From: DATNIB01 sp035604685
Lineage (GTDB): Bacteria > Actinomycetota > Acidimicrobiia > Acidimicrobiales > RAAP-2
DNA length: 64,000 nt
Direction of reading: 5' to 3'
Assembly: GCA_035604685.1 (NCBI GenBank)
Contig: DATNIB010000035.1
Span: 67,445 to 131,444, forward strand
Notes under the pieces: model-generated
What the model was told of the DNA's origin: nothing
What the model saw: only the letters and a program-made list of their open reading frames with translations
Databases searched by the model: none
Position numbers and translations under genes: made by a program
Part shown: positions 45,335 through 54,201 of the stretch, piece after piece
Layout: every line of letters begins with the position of its first letter
Numbering within the stretch: the first letter of the stretch is position 1

Positions 45335-46524
45335 CCCAGACCACCTTCACCTCGGAGTCGGTGACCGAGGGCCACCCCGACAAGATGGCGGACCAGATCT
45401 CCGACACGGTCCTCGACGCCCTCTTGGAGAAGGACCCCTTCAGCCGGGTGGCCTGCGAGACGCTGCTCACGACCGGGCTCGTCGTCGTGGCGGGGGAGAT
45501 CAGCACCACCACCTACGTCGACATCCCCTCGCTCGTGCGCGACACCATCTGCGACATCGGCTACGACAACGACGCCTACGGGTTCAACGGCCGCACCTGC
45601 GGCGTCATGGTGGCCCTGGACGAGCAGTCGCCCGACATCGCCCGCGGGGTCGACGCCGCCTACGAGCTGCGCACCGGTTCGGGGGGCGAGGACCAGCTGA
45701 ACGCGCAGGGCGCGGGCGACCAGGGGATGATGTTCGGCTTCGCCTGCGACGAGACCCCGGACCTCATGCCGCTCCCCATCTGGCTGGCGCACCGGCTGGC
45801 CCAGCGGCTGTCCCAGGTGCGCCGGGTGGGCGTGCTGCCCTACCTGCGGCCCGACGGCAAGACCCAGGTGAGCGTCGTCTACGAGGACGGCCGCCCGATC
45901 CGCATCGACACCGTGCTGATCTCCACCCAGCACCAGGGGGGTATCGACCTCGAGACGCTGCTCCTCCCGGACCTGCGCGAGCACGTCATCCACCCGCTCC
46001 TCCCGGGCGACCTCGACACCGAGCACCTGCGGATCCTGGCCAACCCGACCGGCCAGTTCGAGTTGGGCGGGCCCCACGCCGACACCGGCCTCACCGGCCG
46101 CAAGATCATCGTCGACACCTACGGCGGCATGGCCCGCCACGGGGGCGGGGCCTTCTCGGGCAAGGACCCCTCCAAGGTGGACCGCTCGGCCGCCTACGCG
46201 GCGCGCTGGGTGGCCAAGCACGTCGTGGCTTCCGGCGCGGCCCGGCGCTGCGAGCTGCAGGTGGCCTACGCCATCGGGGTGGCGCGTCCCATCTCGTTGC
46301 TGGTCGAGACCTTCGGCACCGAGACGGTCGACCCCGAGAAGATCTCGGCCGCCGTCTCGGAGATCTTCGACCTGCGCCCGGCGGCCATCATCCGCGATCT
46401 CGACCTGCGCCATCCGATCTACCGCAAGACCGCCGCCTACGGGCACTTCGGGCGCTCCGAGAAGGAGTTCACCTGGGAGGCCACCCTGCGGGTGGACGAC
46501 CTCAAGCTGGCCCTCGGCATCTGA
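45331..46524 (+). CDS. metK: S-Adenosylmethionine synthetase MetK
   Basis: A 397-residue enzyme forming SAM from methionine and ATP. The signatures are FTSESVTEGHPDKMADQISD, VVAGEISTTTYVD, GAGDQGMMFGFACDET (the ATP motif) and GGGAFSGKDPSKVDRSAAYAAR (P-loop-like motif). The C-terminal KTAAYGHFGR is typical. GTG 45331 overlaps the coaBC stop (GTGA). No SAM riboswitch precedes it, and none would fit in this coupled arrangement. Confidence 0.98.
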   Translation: MTQTTFTSESVTEGHPDKMADQISDTVLDALLEKDPFSRVACETLLTTGLVVVAGEISTTTYVDIPSLVRDTICDIGYDNDAYGFNGRTCGVMVALDEQSPDIARGVDAAYELRTGSGGEDQLNAQGAGDQGMMFGFACDETPDLMPLPIWLAHRLAQRLSQVRRVGVLPYLRPDGKTQVSVVYEDGRPIRIDTVLISTQHQGGIDLETLLLPDLREHVIHPLLPGDLDTEHLRILANPTGQFELGGPHADTGLTGRKIIVDTYGGMARHGGGAFSGKDPSKVDRSAAYAARWVAKHVVASGAARRCELQVAYAIGVARPISLLVETFGTETVDPEKISAAVSEIFDLRPAAIIRDLDLRHPIYRKTAAYGHFGRSEKEFTWEATLRVDDLKLALGI

Positions 46525-46535
46525 GCGCCGGCCCC

Positions 46536-48281
46536 GTGGCCGAGCGCATCGTGCGCGTGCTGCCCGCCGTGCGGGCGGTGCCCCGGCGGTTCGACTACTC
46601 GGTGCCGGCCGACTGGCCCGACGACGTCACCGTCGGGACCCGCGTGCGCATCGAGCTGCACGGCCGACGGGTGGGTGGCTGGGTCGTCGAGGACGGGGTC
46701 GACGCCACGCCGGGCCGGTCGGTCAAGCCCTTGGCCAAGCACTCGGGCCTCGGCCCGCCGCCCGGGGTGGTGGGGCTGGCCGAGTGGGCGGCCTGGCGCT
46801 GGGCCGGCCCCCTGGCGGCACTCCTCACCACCGCGTCGCCCGACGGGGTGGTGCGCTCGCTGCCGCCCCCGCCCACCCCGCCGCCCCCCGGCGCGCTGGC
46901 CCCCGCGGTGGCCGAGCTCTTGGCCGGCCCGCTGGCCGGGGCGCTGGCTGGGCGCGGCCGGCCGGCCTTGCTCCGGGTGCCGCCCGATGCCGACCTGCTG
47001 CCGATCGTCGAAGCGGTGGCGGCGGGGGTGGCGGCGCCCCTGGTGGTGCTCGTGCCGAACCTCGGCTGGGCCGAGCGGCTGCGCGGCCGCCTGGCGCGCC
47101 GCGGCTGGCCGGTGAGCGGCGACTGGGCCGCGGCCGCGGCCGGCTGGCCGATCGTGGTCGGGGCGCGGGCCGCGGCCTTCGCGCCGGTGCCGAGGCTCGG
47201 GGCGGCCCTGGTGCTCGACGCGCACGACGAGGCCTACCGGGAAGAGCGTTCGCCGCGCGTCGACGCGGCCCTGGTGCTGGCCGAGCGCGCGGCGCGAGAG
47301 GGTGTGCCCTGTCTGTGGGTGTCGCCGTGTCCGACGGTGACCCAGGTGGCCGCGGCGTCGCTGCACGCGCCGAGCCGCGCGGCGGAGCGCGCCGGCTGGC
47401 CGGCCGTCTCGGTCGTGGACCGCCGCGGTGCCGACCCCCGGACCGGGTGGCTGTCCCACGAGCTGGTGGCGCTGGCCCGTCGCGTGCTGCCCGGCGGCCG
47501 GTTGGTGATCGTGCTCAACCGCACCGGTCGGGCGCGCCTGCTCGCCTGTCGGACCTGCGGCGAGCTGGCCCGCTGCACGACCTGCGGCCGCGCCACCGAG
47601 CGGGTGGGCGACGAGTACATCTGCCGGCGTTGCGGCGCCCGGCGCCCGGTGGTCTGCGTCGCCTGCGGGGGCACGGCGCCCAAGGTGCTGCGCCCCGGGG
47701 TCTCGGGACTGCGCGACGAGGTGGCCGCGCTCCTCGGGACCGAGGTGGGCGAGGTGTCGGGGCCCGAGGTCCAGCCGGTGCCCGACGCGCCCGTGCTGGT
47801 CGGCACCCAGGCGGTGCTGCACCGGGTGCGCCGGGCCGCCGCCGTGGCCTTCGTCGACTTCGACCAGCACCTGCTGGCGCCGCGGCTTGGCGCGGGCGAC
47901 GAGGCGCTCGCCCTGCTGGCCCGCGCCGGGCGGCTGGTCGGTGGGCGCCAGGCGCGGCGGGGCTCTGTCCTCGTCCAGACGCGACTGCCCGAACACGAGG
48001 TGCTGGCCGCGGCCGTGAGCGGCGACCCCGGCCTCTTGAGCGGGCCCGAGCTGGCGCTGCGCCGCGAGCTCGGGCTCCCACCCGCCGGCGCGCTGGCGAC
48101 GCTGCAGGGCCCGGGGGCCGCCGCGTTGGCCAACTCCCTCGGCGCGCTGGCGGCGAGCGAGCTGGCGCCCGGCCGGTGGCTGGTGCGGGCCCTCGAGCAC
48201 CGAACCCTCTGTGAGGCACTGGCGGCGGCCGAGTGGCCGAAGGAGCGGGTCGACGTCGTGGTGGACCCAACGGACGTCTGA
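46536..48281 (+). CDS. priA: PriA-like primosomal protein N', helicase-motif-poor
   Basis: A 581-residue PriA homologue. The N-terminal DNA-binding domain is present (RVLPAVRAVPRRFDYSVPADWP). The zinc-binding region has eight cysteines (CRTCGELARCTTCGRA ... CRRCGARRPVVCVACGG). The helicase core is degenerate: no Walker A motif is visible where GxxGxGKT is expected (VLVPNLGWAERL follows a weak strand), and the DEAH box has become LDAHDEAYREERSPR. A proline-rich stretch (residues 109-117) is unusual. Actinobacterial PriA proteins are known to lack ATPase motifs, so it may act in restart without unwinding. It follows metK closely. Confidence 0.9.
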   Translation: MAERIVRVLPAVRAVPRRFDYSVPADWPDDVTVGTRVRIELHGRRVGGWVVEDGVDATPGRSVKPLAKHSGLGPPPGVVGLAEWAAWRWAGPLAALLTTASPDGVVRSLPPPPTPPPPGALAPAVAELLAGPLAGALAGRGRPALLRVPPDADLLPIVEAVAAGVAAPLVVLVPNLGWAERLRGRLARRGWPVSGDWAAAAAGWPIVVGARAAAFAPVPRLGAALVLDAHDEAYREERSPRVDAALVLAERAAREGVPCLWVSPCPTVTQVAAASLHAPSRAAERAGWPAVSVVDRRGADPRTGWLSHELVALARRVLPGGRLVIVLNRTGRARLLACRTCGELARCTTCGRATERVGDEYICRRCGARRPVVCVACGGTAPKVLRPGVSGLRDEVAALLGTEVGEVSGPEVQPVPDAPVLVGTQAVLHRVRRAAAVAFVDFDQHLLAPRLGAGDEALALLARAGRLVGGRQARRGSVLVQTRLPEHEVLAAAVSGDPGLLSGPELALRRELGLPPAGALATLQGPGAAALANSLGALAASELAPGRWLVRALEHRTLCEALAAAEWPKERVDVVVDPTDV

Positions 48282-48292
48282 ACGGCCTCCAC

Positions 48293-48298
48293 TACGCT
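48293..48298 (+). promoter_or_regulatory. -10 box TACGCT of def
   Basis: TACGCT ends 6 bases before GTG 48305, the local leaderless layout, starting a def-fmt-tam transcript. Confidence 0.5.
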
Positions 48299-48304
48299 GA
48301 CTGC

Positions 48305-48850
48305 GTGACGACGTTCGCCATCCGTCAGTACGGCGATCCGGTGTTGAAGCAACGCACCCAGGAGATCGAGGACATCGACGCGGGCGTGGCCAAGCTGGTG
48401 GCCGACATGATCGAGACCATGTACGGCGCCCCGGGCGTGGGGCTGGCGGCCAACCAGGTGGGCGTGCAGCGGCGGCTGTTCGTCTACGACATCGGCCAGG
48501 GCGCCGGCCCGCGCGCCGTCATCAACCCGCGCATCGCCGAATCCTCGGGCGAGTGGACCTACGAGGAGGGCTGCCTGTCGGTGCCCGGGCTGAGCTGGCC
48601 GATCGTGCGCGCCGACTCGGTGCACCTGGTCGGGCTCGACCTCGAGGGCAACGAGCTCTCGATCGAGGCGGACACGCTCGAGGGCCGGTGCTTCCAGCAC
48701 GAGCTGGACCATCTCGACGGGATCCTGCTCGTCGAGCGCCTGGACGAGGACCAGCGGCGCGAGGCGCTGTCGATCCTGCGGACGCGGACGCTCAGCCTCC
48801 CGCCCGACGACCACGACGGGCTGGGCGACCTGCTGCGCCAGAACTCCTAG
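48305..48850 (+). CDS. def: Peptide deformylase Def
   Basis: A 181-residue metalloenzyme removing the formyl group from nascent N-terminal methionine. The three family motifs are present: GVGLAANQVG (motif 1), EEGCLSVPG (motif 2 with the metal cysteine) and QHELDHLDG (motif 3, HExxH). GTG 48305 was chosen over the longer upstream frame because a -10 box lies just before it and the standard N-terminus FAIRQYGDPVLKQ follows. fmt is next, so formylation and deformylation genes are paired. Confidence 0.96.
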   Translation: MTTFAIRQYGDPVLKQRTQEIEDIDAGVAKLVADMIETMYGAPGVGLAANQVGVQRRLFVYDIGQGAGPRAVINPRIAESSGEWTYEEGCLSVPGLSWPIVRADSVHLVGLDLEGNELSIEADTLEGRCFQHELDHLDGILLVERLDEDQRREALSILRTRTLSLPPDDHDGLGDLLRQNS

Positions 48851-48874
48851 CCGAGGCCCGGTCCGCACTCGAGC

Positions 48875-49789
48875 GTGGCGCGCCTCGTCTATCTGGGAAC
48901 GCCCGAGGTGGCCGTCGCCCCCCTGGAGGCGCTGGTGGCCGCCGGTCACGACGTCGGGCTCGTCGTCACCCGGCCCGACCGCCGGCGGGGCCGGGGGTCC
49001 GCTCTCCTGCCCTCGCCGGTGAAGGCGGCGGCGACCCGGCTCGGGCTGCCGGTGGCGGCGCGGCTGGACGACGTCGTCTCGCACCCGGCCGGGCCCTTCG
49101 GGCTCGGGGTCGTCGTCGCCTACGGGCGCATCATCCCGGCCGCCCTGCTCGAGGCCCTGCCGATGGTCAACCTGCACTTCTCCCTCCTGCCGCGCTGGCG
49201 CGGGGCGGCCCCGGTCGAGCGGGCCATCCTGGCCGGCGACACCACGACCGGGGTCTGTCTCATGGGGGTGGAGTCCGGCCTCGACACCGGGCCGGTCCAC
49301 GCCCGCGTCGAGGTCGACATCGGTCCCCACGAGCACCTCGGCTCCCTGCGGGCGCGGCTGGCGGCGGTCGGTGCCGAGCTGCTGGTGGCCCAGCTGGCGG
49401 CCGGCCTCACGGCCGGGGAGCCCCAGCGCGGGACGCCGACCTACGCCAAGAAGCTGGAGCCCGGTGAGCTCGATCTGCGCTGGGAACGGCCGGCCGTCGA
49501 GCTCGAACGGGTCGTGCGCCTCGACCGGGCCTACACGCGGGTGCGCGGTCGCCGGCTGCGGATCCTCGACGCGCGGGCGGTCGAGGGGCCGGGGGCGACG
49601 GCCGGGCCGCCGGGCTCGGCGGTCGGCGACGAGGTGGTGACCGGCGACGGCCGGCTGCGCCTGCTCGAGGTCCAGCCGGCCGGTTCCAACCCGATGGCGG
49701 CCGGCGCCTGGCTGCGCGGCGCGCATCTGGGTCCAGACGATCGGTTCGAGCACGGCGAGCCGGCGCCGGTGGGGGAGGATCGAGGATGA
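48875..49789 (+). CDS. fmt: Methionyl-tRNA formyltransferase Fmt
   Basis: A 304-residue enzyme formylating initiator Met-tRNA. The N-terminal Rossmann-like domain holds YLGTPEVAVAPLEAL, VVTRPDRRRGRG, and the catalytic block VNLHFSLLPRWRGAAPVERA (asparagine and histidine), then GVESGLDTGPV with the catalytic aspartate. The C-terminal OB-like tRNA-binding domain starts near residue 205 (PTYAKKLEPGELDLRW). GTG 48875 is supported by the immediate MARLVYLGTP N-terminus. The stop overlaps the next ATG. Confidence 0.96.
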   Translation: MARLVYLGTPEVAVAPLEALVAAGHDVGLVVTRPDRRRGRGSALLPSPVKAAATRLGLPVAARLDDVVSHPAGPFGLGVVVAYGRIIPAALLEALPMVNLHFSLLPRWRGAAPVERAILAGDTTTGVCLMGVESGLDTGPVHARVEVDIGPHEHLGSLRARLAAVGAELLVAQLAAGLTAGEPQRGTPTYAKKLEPGELDLRWERPAVELERVVRLDRAYTRVRGRRLRILDARAVEGPGATAGPPGSAVGDEVVTGDGRLRLLEVQPAGSNPMAAGAWLRGAHLGPDDRFEHGEPAPVGEDRG

Positions 49790-50580
49790 CCACGCGCGAC
49801 GCCTGGGACCCGGGCCAGTACGGGCGGTTCGCCGCCGAGCGCCGGCAACCCTTCGTCGACCTGTTGGCGCTCTGCCGACCGGTGCCGGGCGGCACCATCG
49901 TCGACCTCGGCTGCGGGCCCGGCGACCTGACGGTCGAGCTGCACGGCGCCCTCGGCGCCGCGCACACGACCGGCATCGACCTGTCGGCGGCCATGCTCGA
50001 GCAGGCCCGGGAGCGCCACGGCGGCCAGCCGGGCGTCTCCTTCGAGCAGGGCGACCTCGCGACCTGGGACGGCCCGCCGGTCGACCTGGTGGCGGCCAGC
50101 GCGTCGCTGCACTGGGTGCCGGGCCACCGCGAGCTCCTGGCCCGGCTGCGCCGCGGCGTCGCGCCGGGGGGCCAGCTGGCCTTCCAGGTGCCGGCCAACT
50201 TCTCCCACGTCTCGCACACGCTGGCCGCGGCGGTGGCGGCCGAGGAACCCTTCGCCGGGGCGCTGGGCGACGACGTGCCCATCGACCGCGGCACCGAGGT
50301 GCTCGCCCCCGAGGCCTACGCGGAGGTGCTCTACGCGCTCGGGGCGACCGAGCAGGTGGCGCGCCTCGAGGTGTACGGGCACCGCCTGGCCTCGAGCGCA
50401 GAGGTGGTCGAGTGGGTCCTCGGCACCCTGCTCACCCCGTACAGGAGCCGGTTCGACGAGGCCATGTTCGCCCGGTTCGTCGACCGGTACCGGGAGCGGC
50501 TCCGAGCCGAGCTGGGCGACGTGCGCCCGTACTTCTACCCGTTCCGGCGCATCCTGTGTTGGGCGCGCTTCGGCGACTGA
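49786..50580 (+). CDS. SAM-dependent methyltransferase, trans-aconitate methyltransferase-like
   Basis: A 264-residue class I methyltransferase resembling Tam. The SAM-binding loop is IVDLGCGPGDLTVEL (motif I, near residue 40), the acidic end of strand 2 is TGIDLSAAML, and motif IV is VDLVAASASLHWVPGH. The opening AWDPGQYGRFAAERRQPFVDLL and the late PYFYPFRRILCWAR match the Tam family. Tam methylates trans-aconitate, a damaged metabolite. Here it takes the place beside fmt where an rRNA methyltransferase gene (rsmB) is often found. ATG overlaps the fmt stop. Confidence 0.82.
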   Translation: MTTRDAWDPGQYGRFAAERRQPFVDLLALCRPVPGGTIVDLGCGPGDLTVELHGALGAAHTTGIDLSAAMLEQARERHGGQPGVSFEQGDLATWDGPPVDLVAASASLHWVPGHRELLARLRRGVAPGGQLAFQVPANFSHVSHTLAAAVAAEEPFAGALGDDVPIDRGTEVLAPEAYAEVLYALGATEQVARLEVYGHRLASSAEVVEWVLGTLLTPYRSRFDEAMFARFVDRYRERLRAELGDVRPYFYPFRRILCWARFGD

Positions 50581-50606
50581 GCCGCCTGGCGGTGGGGACC
50601 ACCCCG

Positions 50607-50612
50607 TAGGCT
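50607..50612 (+). promoter_or_regulatory. -10 box TAGGCT of rpe
   Basis: TAGGCT ends 7 bases before ATG 50620; leaderless layout. Confidence 0.5.
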
Positions 50613-50619
50613 CACCGCG

Positions 50620-51327
50620 ATGGCCATCTTCGAGGCGCACGGCCGCGGCGACCCCGGGCCGACCGGCAAGCTCAAGGTGGCGCCGTCGGTCCTGTCGGCG
50701 GACTTCGGGTCCCTGGCCGAGGCGGTGGGGGAGGTGGCGGCGGTCGCCGACTGGCTGCACGTGGACGTGATGGACGGGCACTTCGTGCCCAACCTGACCA
50801 TCGGCCCGCCGGTCGTGGCCTCGCTCCGGCGCCACAGCGGGCTCTTCTTCGACTGCCACCTCATGATGACGACCCCCGGCGACTACCTCGAGGCGTTCAG
50901 CGCGGCCGGCGCCGACAGCTGCACCGTGCATGTGGAGGTGGGGGAGACGGCCGAGCTCGTGACCCAGCTGCGCGGCCTCGGGCTGCGGGTCGGCCTGGCG
51001 GCCAACCCCGACACCCCCTTCGAGGCGCTCGAGCCGTACCTCGACCGGGTGGACCTGGTGCTGTGCATGACCGTTTTCCCCGGCTTCGGCGGGCAGGCCT
51101 TCATGGCCGAGGTGCTGCCCAAGGTGCGACAGGTGCGACAGGCCGTCACCGCACGGCGCCTCTCGGTCGACATCCAGGTCGACGGCGGGATCGACGCCAC
51201 GACGGCGGCGCGGGCGGCCGAGGCGGGGGCCAACGTCTTTGTCTCGGGCAGCGCGGTCTTCGGGGCCGACCGCCCGTGGGAGGCGGTCGAACGGATCCGT
51301 AGCGCCGCTCTCGGGCAGCACCCCTGA
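50620..51327 (+). CDS. rpe: Ribulose-phosphate 3-epimerase Rpe
   Basis: A 235-residue TIM-barrel epimerase of the pentose phosphate pathway. Key blocks: VAPSVLSADFGSLAEAV, LHVDVMDGHFVPNLTIGP with the catalytic aspartate, DCHLMMTTP, VLCMTVFPGFGGQAFM, QVDGGIDATTA with the second aspartate, and NVFVSGSAVFG. A short extra N-terminus (residues 1-18) precedes the barrel. It is likely a separate transcript from the fmt group and precedes the riboflavin genes. Confidence 0.96.
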   Translation: MAIFEAHGRGDPGPTGKLKVAPSVLSADFGSLAEAVGEVAAVADWLHVDVMDGHFVPNLTIGPPVVASLRRHSGLFFDCHLMMTTPGDYLEAFSAAGADSCTVHVEVGETAELVTQLRGLGLRVGLAANPDTPFEALEPYLDRVDLVLCMTVFPGFGGQAFMAEVLPKVRQVRQAVTARRLSVDIQVDGGIDATTAARAAEAGANVFVSGSAVFGADRPWEAVERIRSAALGQHP

Positions 51328-51352
51328 GGGCCGCGCCCGTCACCGCGGGCCC
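51328..51352 (+). terminator. GC-rich hairpin between rpe and ribD
   Basis: GGGCCGCG (51328-51335) can pair with CGCGGGCCC (51344-51352), with one bulge and an 8-base loop, immediately after the rpe stop. It lacks a clear U tract, so it is only a weak terminator candidate; it also abuts the ribD -10 box. Confidence 0.3.
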
Positions 51353-51356
51353 GAAC

Positions 51357-51362
51357 TAGGAT
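51357..51362 (+). promoter_or_regulatory. -10 box TAGGAT of ribD
   Basis: TAGGAT ends 6 bases before ATG 51369. The short distance excludes an FMN riboswitch ahead of ribD. Confidence 0.5.
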
Positions 51363-51368
51363 TTCCCC

Positions 51369-52439
51369 ATGGGCACCGCCCCTGACCAGCAATTCTTCGG
51401 CCGATCGGTCGAGGAGGGCCCGGGCGGCGGCGCGTCGGAGGACGGGGACCCCCTCGACCGGGCGCACATGACGCGCGCCATCGCCCTGGCCGCCCTGGTG
51501 CGGTCCACGACCGCGCCCAACCCCTGGGTCGGCAGCGTGGTGGTGCCGGCCGGCGACGGCCCGCCCTTTGAGGGCTCGACCACGCCGCCGGGCGGCCCCC
51601 ACGCCGAGGTGGTGGCGCTCGCCGCCGCGACCGCCGCCGGCCGGGCCCGCGGGGCCACCCTCTACTCGACCCTCGAGCCGTGCGCCCACCATGGGCGGAC
51701 CGCCCCCTGCACCGATGCGATCATCGAGGCGGGCATCGCCCGGGCCGTGATCGGCGTGAGCGACCCCGACCCCAAGGTCTCCGGGCGCGGCATAGAGGCC
51801 CTGCGAGCCGCGGGGATCGCGGTGAGCGTGGGCGTGGCGGCGAGCGAGGTCGTCGAGCAGCTGGCGCCGTACTTGAAGCACCGCCGCACCGGCCGGCCCT
51901 GGGTGGTGCTGAAACTGGCGGCCACCCTGGACGGCCGCACCGCGGCACCGGACGGGTCGAGCCGGTGGATCACGGGCGAGGCCGCGCGCGCCGACGCCCA
52001 CCGGCTGCGGGCGGACTCCGACGCCGTGCTGGTGGGGGCCGCCACCGTGCGCGCCGACGATCCCGAGCTCACGGCGCGCCTCGAACCCGAGCCGGTCCGC
52101 CAGCCGCTCCGCGTGGTGCTCGGCCAGGCGGCCGCCGACGCGCGGGTCCAGCCGGCGATCGAGCTCTCGGGCGACCTGGGCGGCGTCCTCGACGAGCTCG
52201 GGGGGCGCGGGGTGATCCAGGTGCTGGTGGAGGGTGGCGCGTCGGTGGCCCACCAGTTCCACCGGGCGGGCCTCGTCGATCGCTACGTGCTGTACCTGGC
52301 GCCGGCCTTCCTGGGTGGCGACGACGGGCGCCCGGTCTTCTCGGGCCCCGGGGCGGTCACCATGTCCGACGTGTGGCGCGGGCGCCTCGTCTCCGTGGCG
52401 CGCCTGGGGGACGACATCCGAGTGGAGGTAGCGGCCTGA
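51369..52439 (+). CDS. ribD: Bifunctional riboflavin deaminase/reductase RibD
   Basis: A 356-residue riboflavin enzyme. The N-terminal cytidine deaminase-like domain has the zinc motif GGPHAEVVALAAA and LEPCAHHGRTAPCTDAII (residues 75-120). The C-terminal reductase domain starts near residue 175 with RPWVVLKLAATLDGRTAA and GSSRWITGEAARADAHRLRA, then GAATVRADDPELTAR and VLVEGGASVAHQF. A 35-residue N-terminal extension precedes the usual start (MTRAIALAALV); ATG 51471 is an internal alternative, but the -10 box favours 51369. The stop shares a base with the ribBA start (TGATG). Confidence 0.95.
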   Translation: MGTAPDQQFFGRSVEEGPGGGASEDGDPLDRAHMTRAIALAALVRSTTAPNPWVGSVVVPAGDGPPFEGSTTPPGGPHAEVVALAAATAAGRARGATLYSTLEPCAHHGRTAPCTDAIIEAGIARAVIGVSDPDPKVSGRGIEALRAAGIAVSVGVAASEVVEQLAPYLKHRRTGRPWVVLKLAATLDGRTAAPDGSSRWITGEAARADAHRLRADSDAVLVGAATVRADDPELTARLEPEPVRQPLRVVLGQAAADARVQPAIELSGDLGGVLDELGGRGVIQVLVEGGASVAHQFHRAGLVDRYVLYLAPAFLGGDDGRPVFSGPGAVTMSDVWRGRLVSVARLGDDIRVEVAA

Positions 52440-53659
52440 TGGCACTGGCAACGATCCAACAGGCGATCGACGCGATCGGTCGCCTCGGCATGGTGGTCGT
52501 CGTCGACGACGCCGACCGGGAGAACGAGGGTGACCTCGTCATGGCGGCCGAGGCCGCGACCCCTGAGAACATAGCGTTCTTCCTGGCGCACACCTCGGGG
52601 GTGATCTGCGTGCCCATCACACCCGAGCGCGCCGACGTTCTCGAGCTACCGCCGATGGTGCACGTGAACACCGAGTCCCAGCGCACGGCCTTCACCGTGA
52701 GCGTCGACGCACGGTGGGGGACGACGACGGGGATCTCGGCGTCGGACCGGGCCCAGACGATCGCCGCGCTCATCGACCCGGCCACCCGGCCGGGCGACCT
52801 CAGTCGCCCGGGCCACATCTTCCCCCTCCGCTACCGGGCCGGCGGCGTGCTGAAGCGCCACGGCCACACCGAGGCCGCGGTCGACCTGGCGCGGGCCGCC
52901 GGCCTCACGCCGGCCGGCGTGCTGTGCGAGATCGTCACGTCCGACAAGGCGTCGATGGCCCGGCTGGCCGAGCTGGAGCGCTTCGCCGACGAGCACCACC
53001 TGCCGCTCATCTCGATCGCCGACCTCATCCGCTACCGCCGGCAGAACGAGATGCTGGTGAAGCGGGTGGCCCAGGCGCGCATCCCGACCGAGGCCGGCGA
53101 GTACTCGGCCTACGTCTACGAGTCGCTCCTCGACGGCGAGCAGCACCTGGCGTTCGTGCGCGGGGAGGTGGCCGGGCATGACAACGTCCTCGTCCGGGTC
53201 CACTCCGAGTGCCTCACGGGCGACGTGTTCGGCTCGCTGCGCTGCGACTGCGGGCCCCAGCTGCACGGCGCACTCGACCTCATCGAGCGAGAGGGCCGCG
53301 GCGTGCTCGTCTACCTGCGCGGCCACGAGGGCCGCGGCATCGGCCTCGGCCACAAGATCCGCGCCTACCGGCTACAGGAGGAGGGGCACGACACCGTCGA
53401 CGCCAACCTGGAGCTCGGGCTCCCGATCGACAGCCGTGAGTACGGCATCGGCGCCCAGATGCTGGTCGACCTCGGCGTGACCACCATGCGGGTCATGACC
53501 AACAACCCCGTGAAGTACGGGGGCCTCGAGGGCTTCGGGCTCGACATCGTCGAGCGGGTGCCGCTCGAGCCGCTGGCCAACCCGGAGAACATCTCCTACC
53601 TGCGCACCAAGCGCGAACGGATGGGTCACCTGCTGGAAGGGCTCGATGAGCTCGACTGA
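52439..53659 (+). CDS. ribBA: Bifunctional DHBP synthase/GTP cyclohydrolase II RibBA
   Basis: A 406-residue fusion. Residues 1-200 are 3,4-dihydroxy-2-butanone 4-phosphate synthase (VVDDADRENEGDLVMAAE with the acidic metal site, RPGHIFPLRYRAGGVLKRHGHTEAAVDL-type block). Residues 205-400 are GTP cyclohydrolase II, with the zinc cysteines in SECLTGDVFGSLRCDCGPQL, then YLRGHEGRGIGLGHKIRAY and DSREYGIGAQMLVDLG. Both active sites look intact. It supplies both riboflavin precursors. ribE (riboflavin synthase), often between ribD and ribBA, is missing. Confidence 0.97.
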   Translation: MALATIQQAIDAIGRLGMVVVVDDADRENEGDLVMAAEAATPENIAFFLAHTSGVICVPITPERADVLELPPMVHVNTESQRTAFTVSVDARWGTTTGISASDRAQTIAALIDPATRPGDLSRPGHIFPLRYRAGGVLKRHGHTEAAVDLARAAGLTPAGVLCEIVTSDKASMARLAELERFADEHHLPLISIADLIRYRRQNEMLVKRVAQARIPTEAGEYSAYVYESLLDGEQHLAFVRGEVAGHDNVLVRVHSECLTGDVFGSLRCDCGPQLHGALDLIEREGRGVLVYLRGHEGRGIGLGHKIRAYRLQEEGHDTVDANLELGLPIDSREYGIGAQMLVDLGVTTMRVMTNNPVKYGGLEGFGLDIVERVPLEPLANPENISYLRTKRERMGHLLEGLDELD

Positions 53660-54194
53660 CGAGGCCGCCCTCCCCGAGGGCGCCGTCGCCGAGCTGGCGC
53701 GCGCCGTCGGCGTCCAGCTGGTGGGGGAGACCGACGGCACCGGGCTGCAGATCGCCATTGCGGCCGCCCGCTTCAACGGCGGGATCACCCGGCGCCTGAT
53801 CGACGGCGCGCTCGACGGTCTGGCCGCCTGCTCGGTCGAGCGCGCCAACGTGTCGCTGGCCTGGGTGCCCGGGGCTTTCGAGCTCCCGCTGCTCGCCCAG
53901 TACTTCGCCAACTCCGGGACCGTGCACGCCGTGGTGTGCCTGGGTGCCGTCATCCGCGGCGAGACCGGCCACTACGACTTCGTGGCCGGGCAGTGCGCGG
54001 CCGGGATCCAACGGGTCCAGCTCGACACCGGCCTGCCCGTCGTCTTCGGGGTCTTGACCACCGAGAACCTCGAGCAGGCGCTCGAGCGCTCGCGGCCCGA
54101 CGAGACCAACCGCGGCCGCGACGCCGCGTTCACCGCGGTCGAGATGGTGCGGCTGCTGGCCGCCGATTCTCCGCTGGCCCGCCTGGGCGGCTGA
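53646..54194 (+). CDS. ribH: 6,7-Dimethyl-8-ribityllumazine synthase RibH
   Basis: A 182-residue lumazine synthase. Family blocks: IAIAAARFNGGITRRLIDGAL, VSLAWVPGAFELPLLAQYF, CLGAVIRGETGHYDFVAGQ with the catalytic histidine, and VVFGVLTTENLEQALERS. The N-terminus is about 30 residues longer than in Bacillus. ATG 53646 overlaps the end of ribBA by 14 bases, so translation is coupled. It catalyses the penultimate step of riboflavin synthesis. Confidence 0.95.
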   Translation: MSSTDEAALPEGAVAELARAVGVQLVGETDGTGLQIAIAAARFNGGITRRLIDGALDGLAACSVERANVSLAWVPGAFELPLLAQYFANSGTVHAVVCLGAVIRGETGHYDFVAGQCAAGIQRVQLDTGLPVVFGVLTTENLEQALERSRPDETNRGRDAAFTAVEMVRLLAADSPLARLGG

Positions 54195-54201
54195 CCCGAC
54201 C

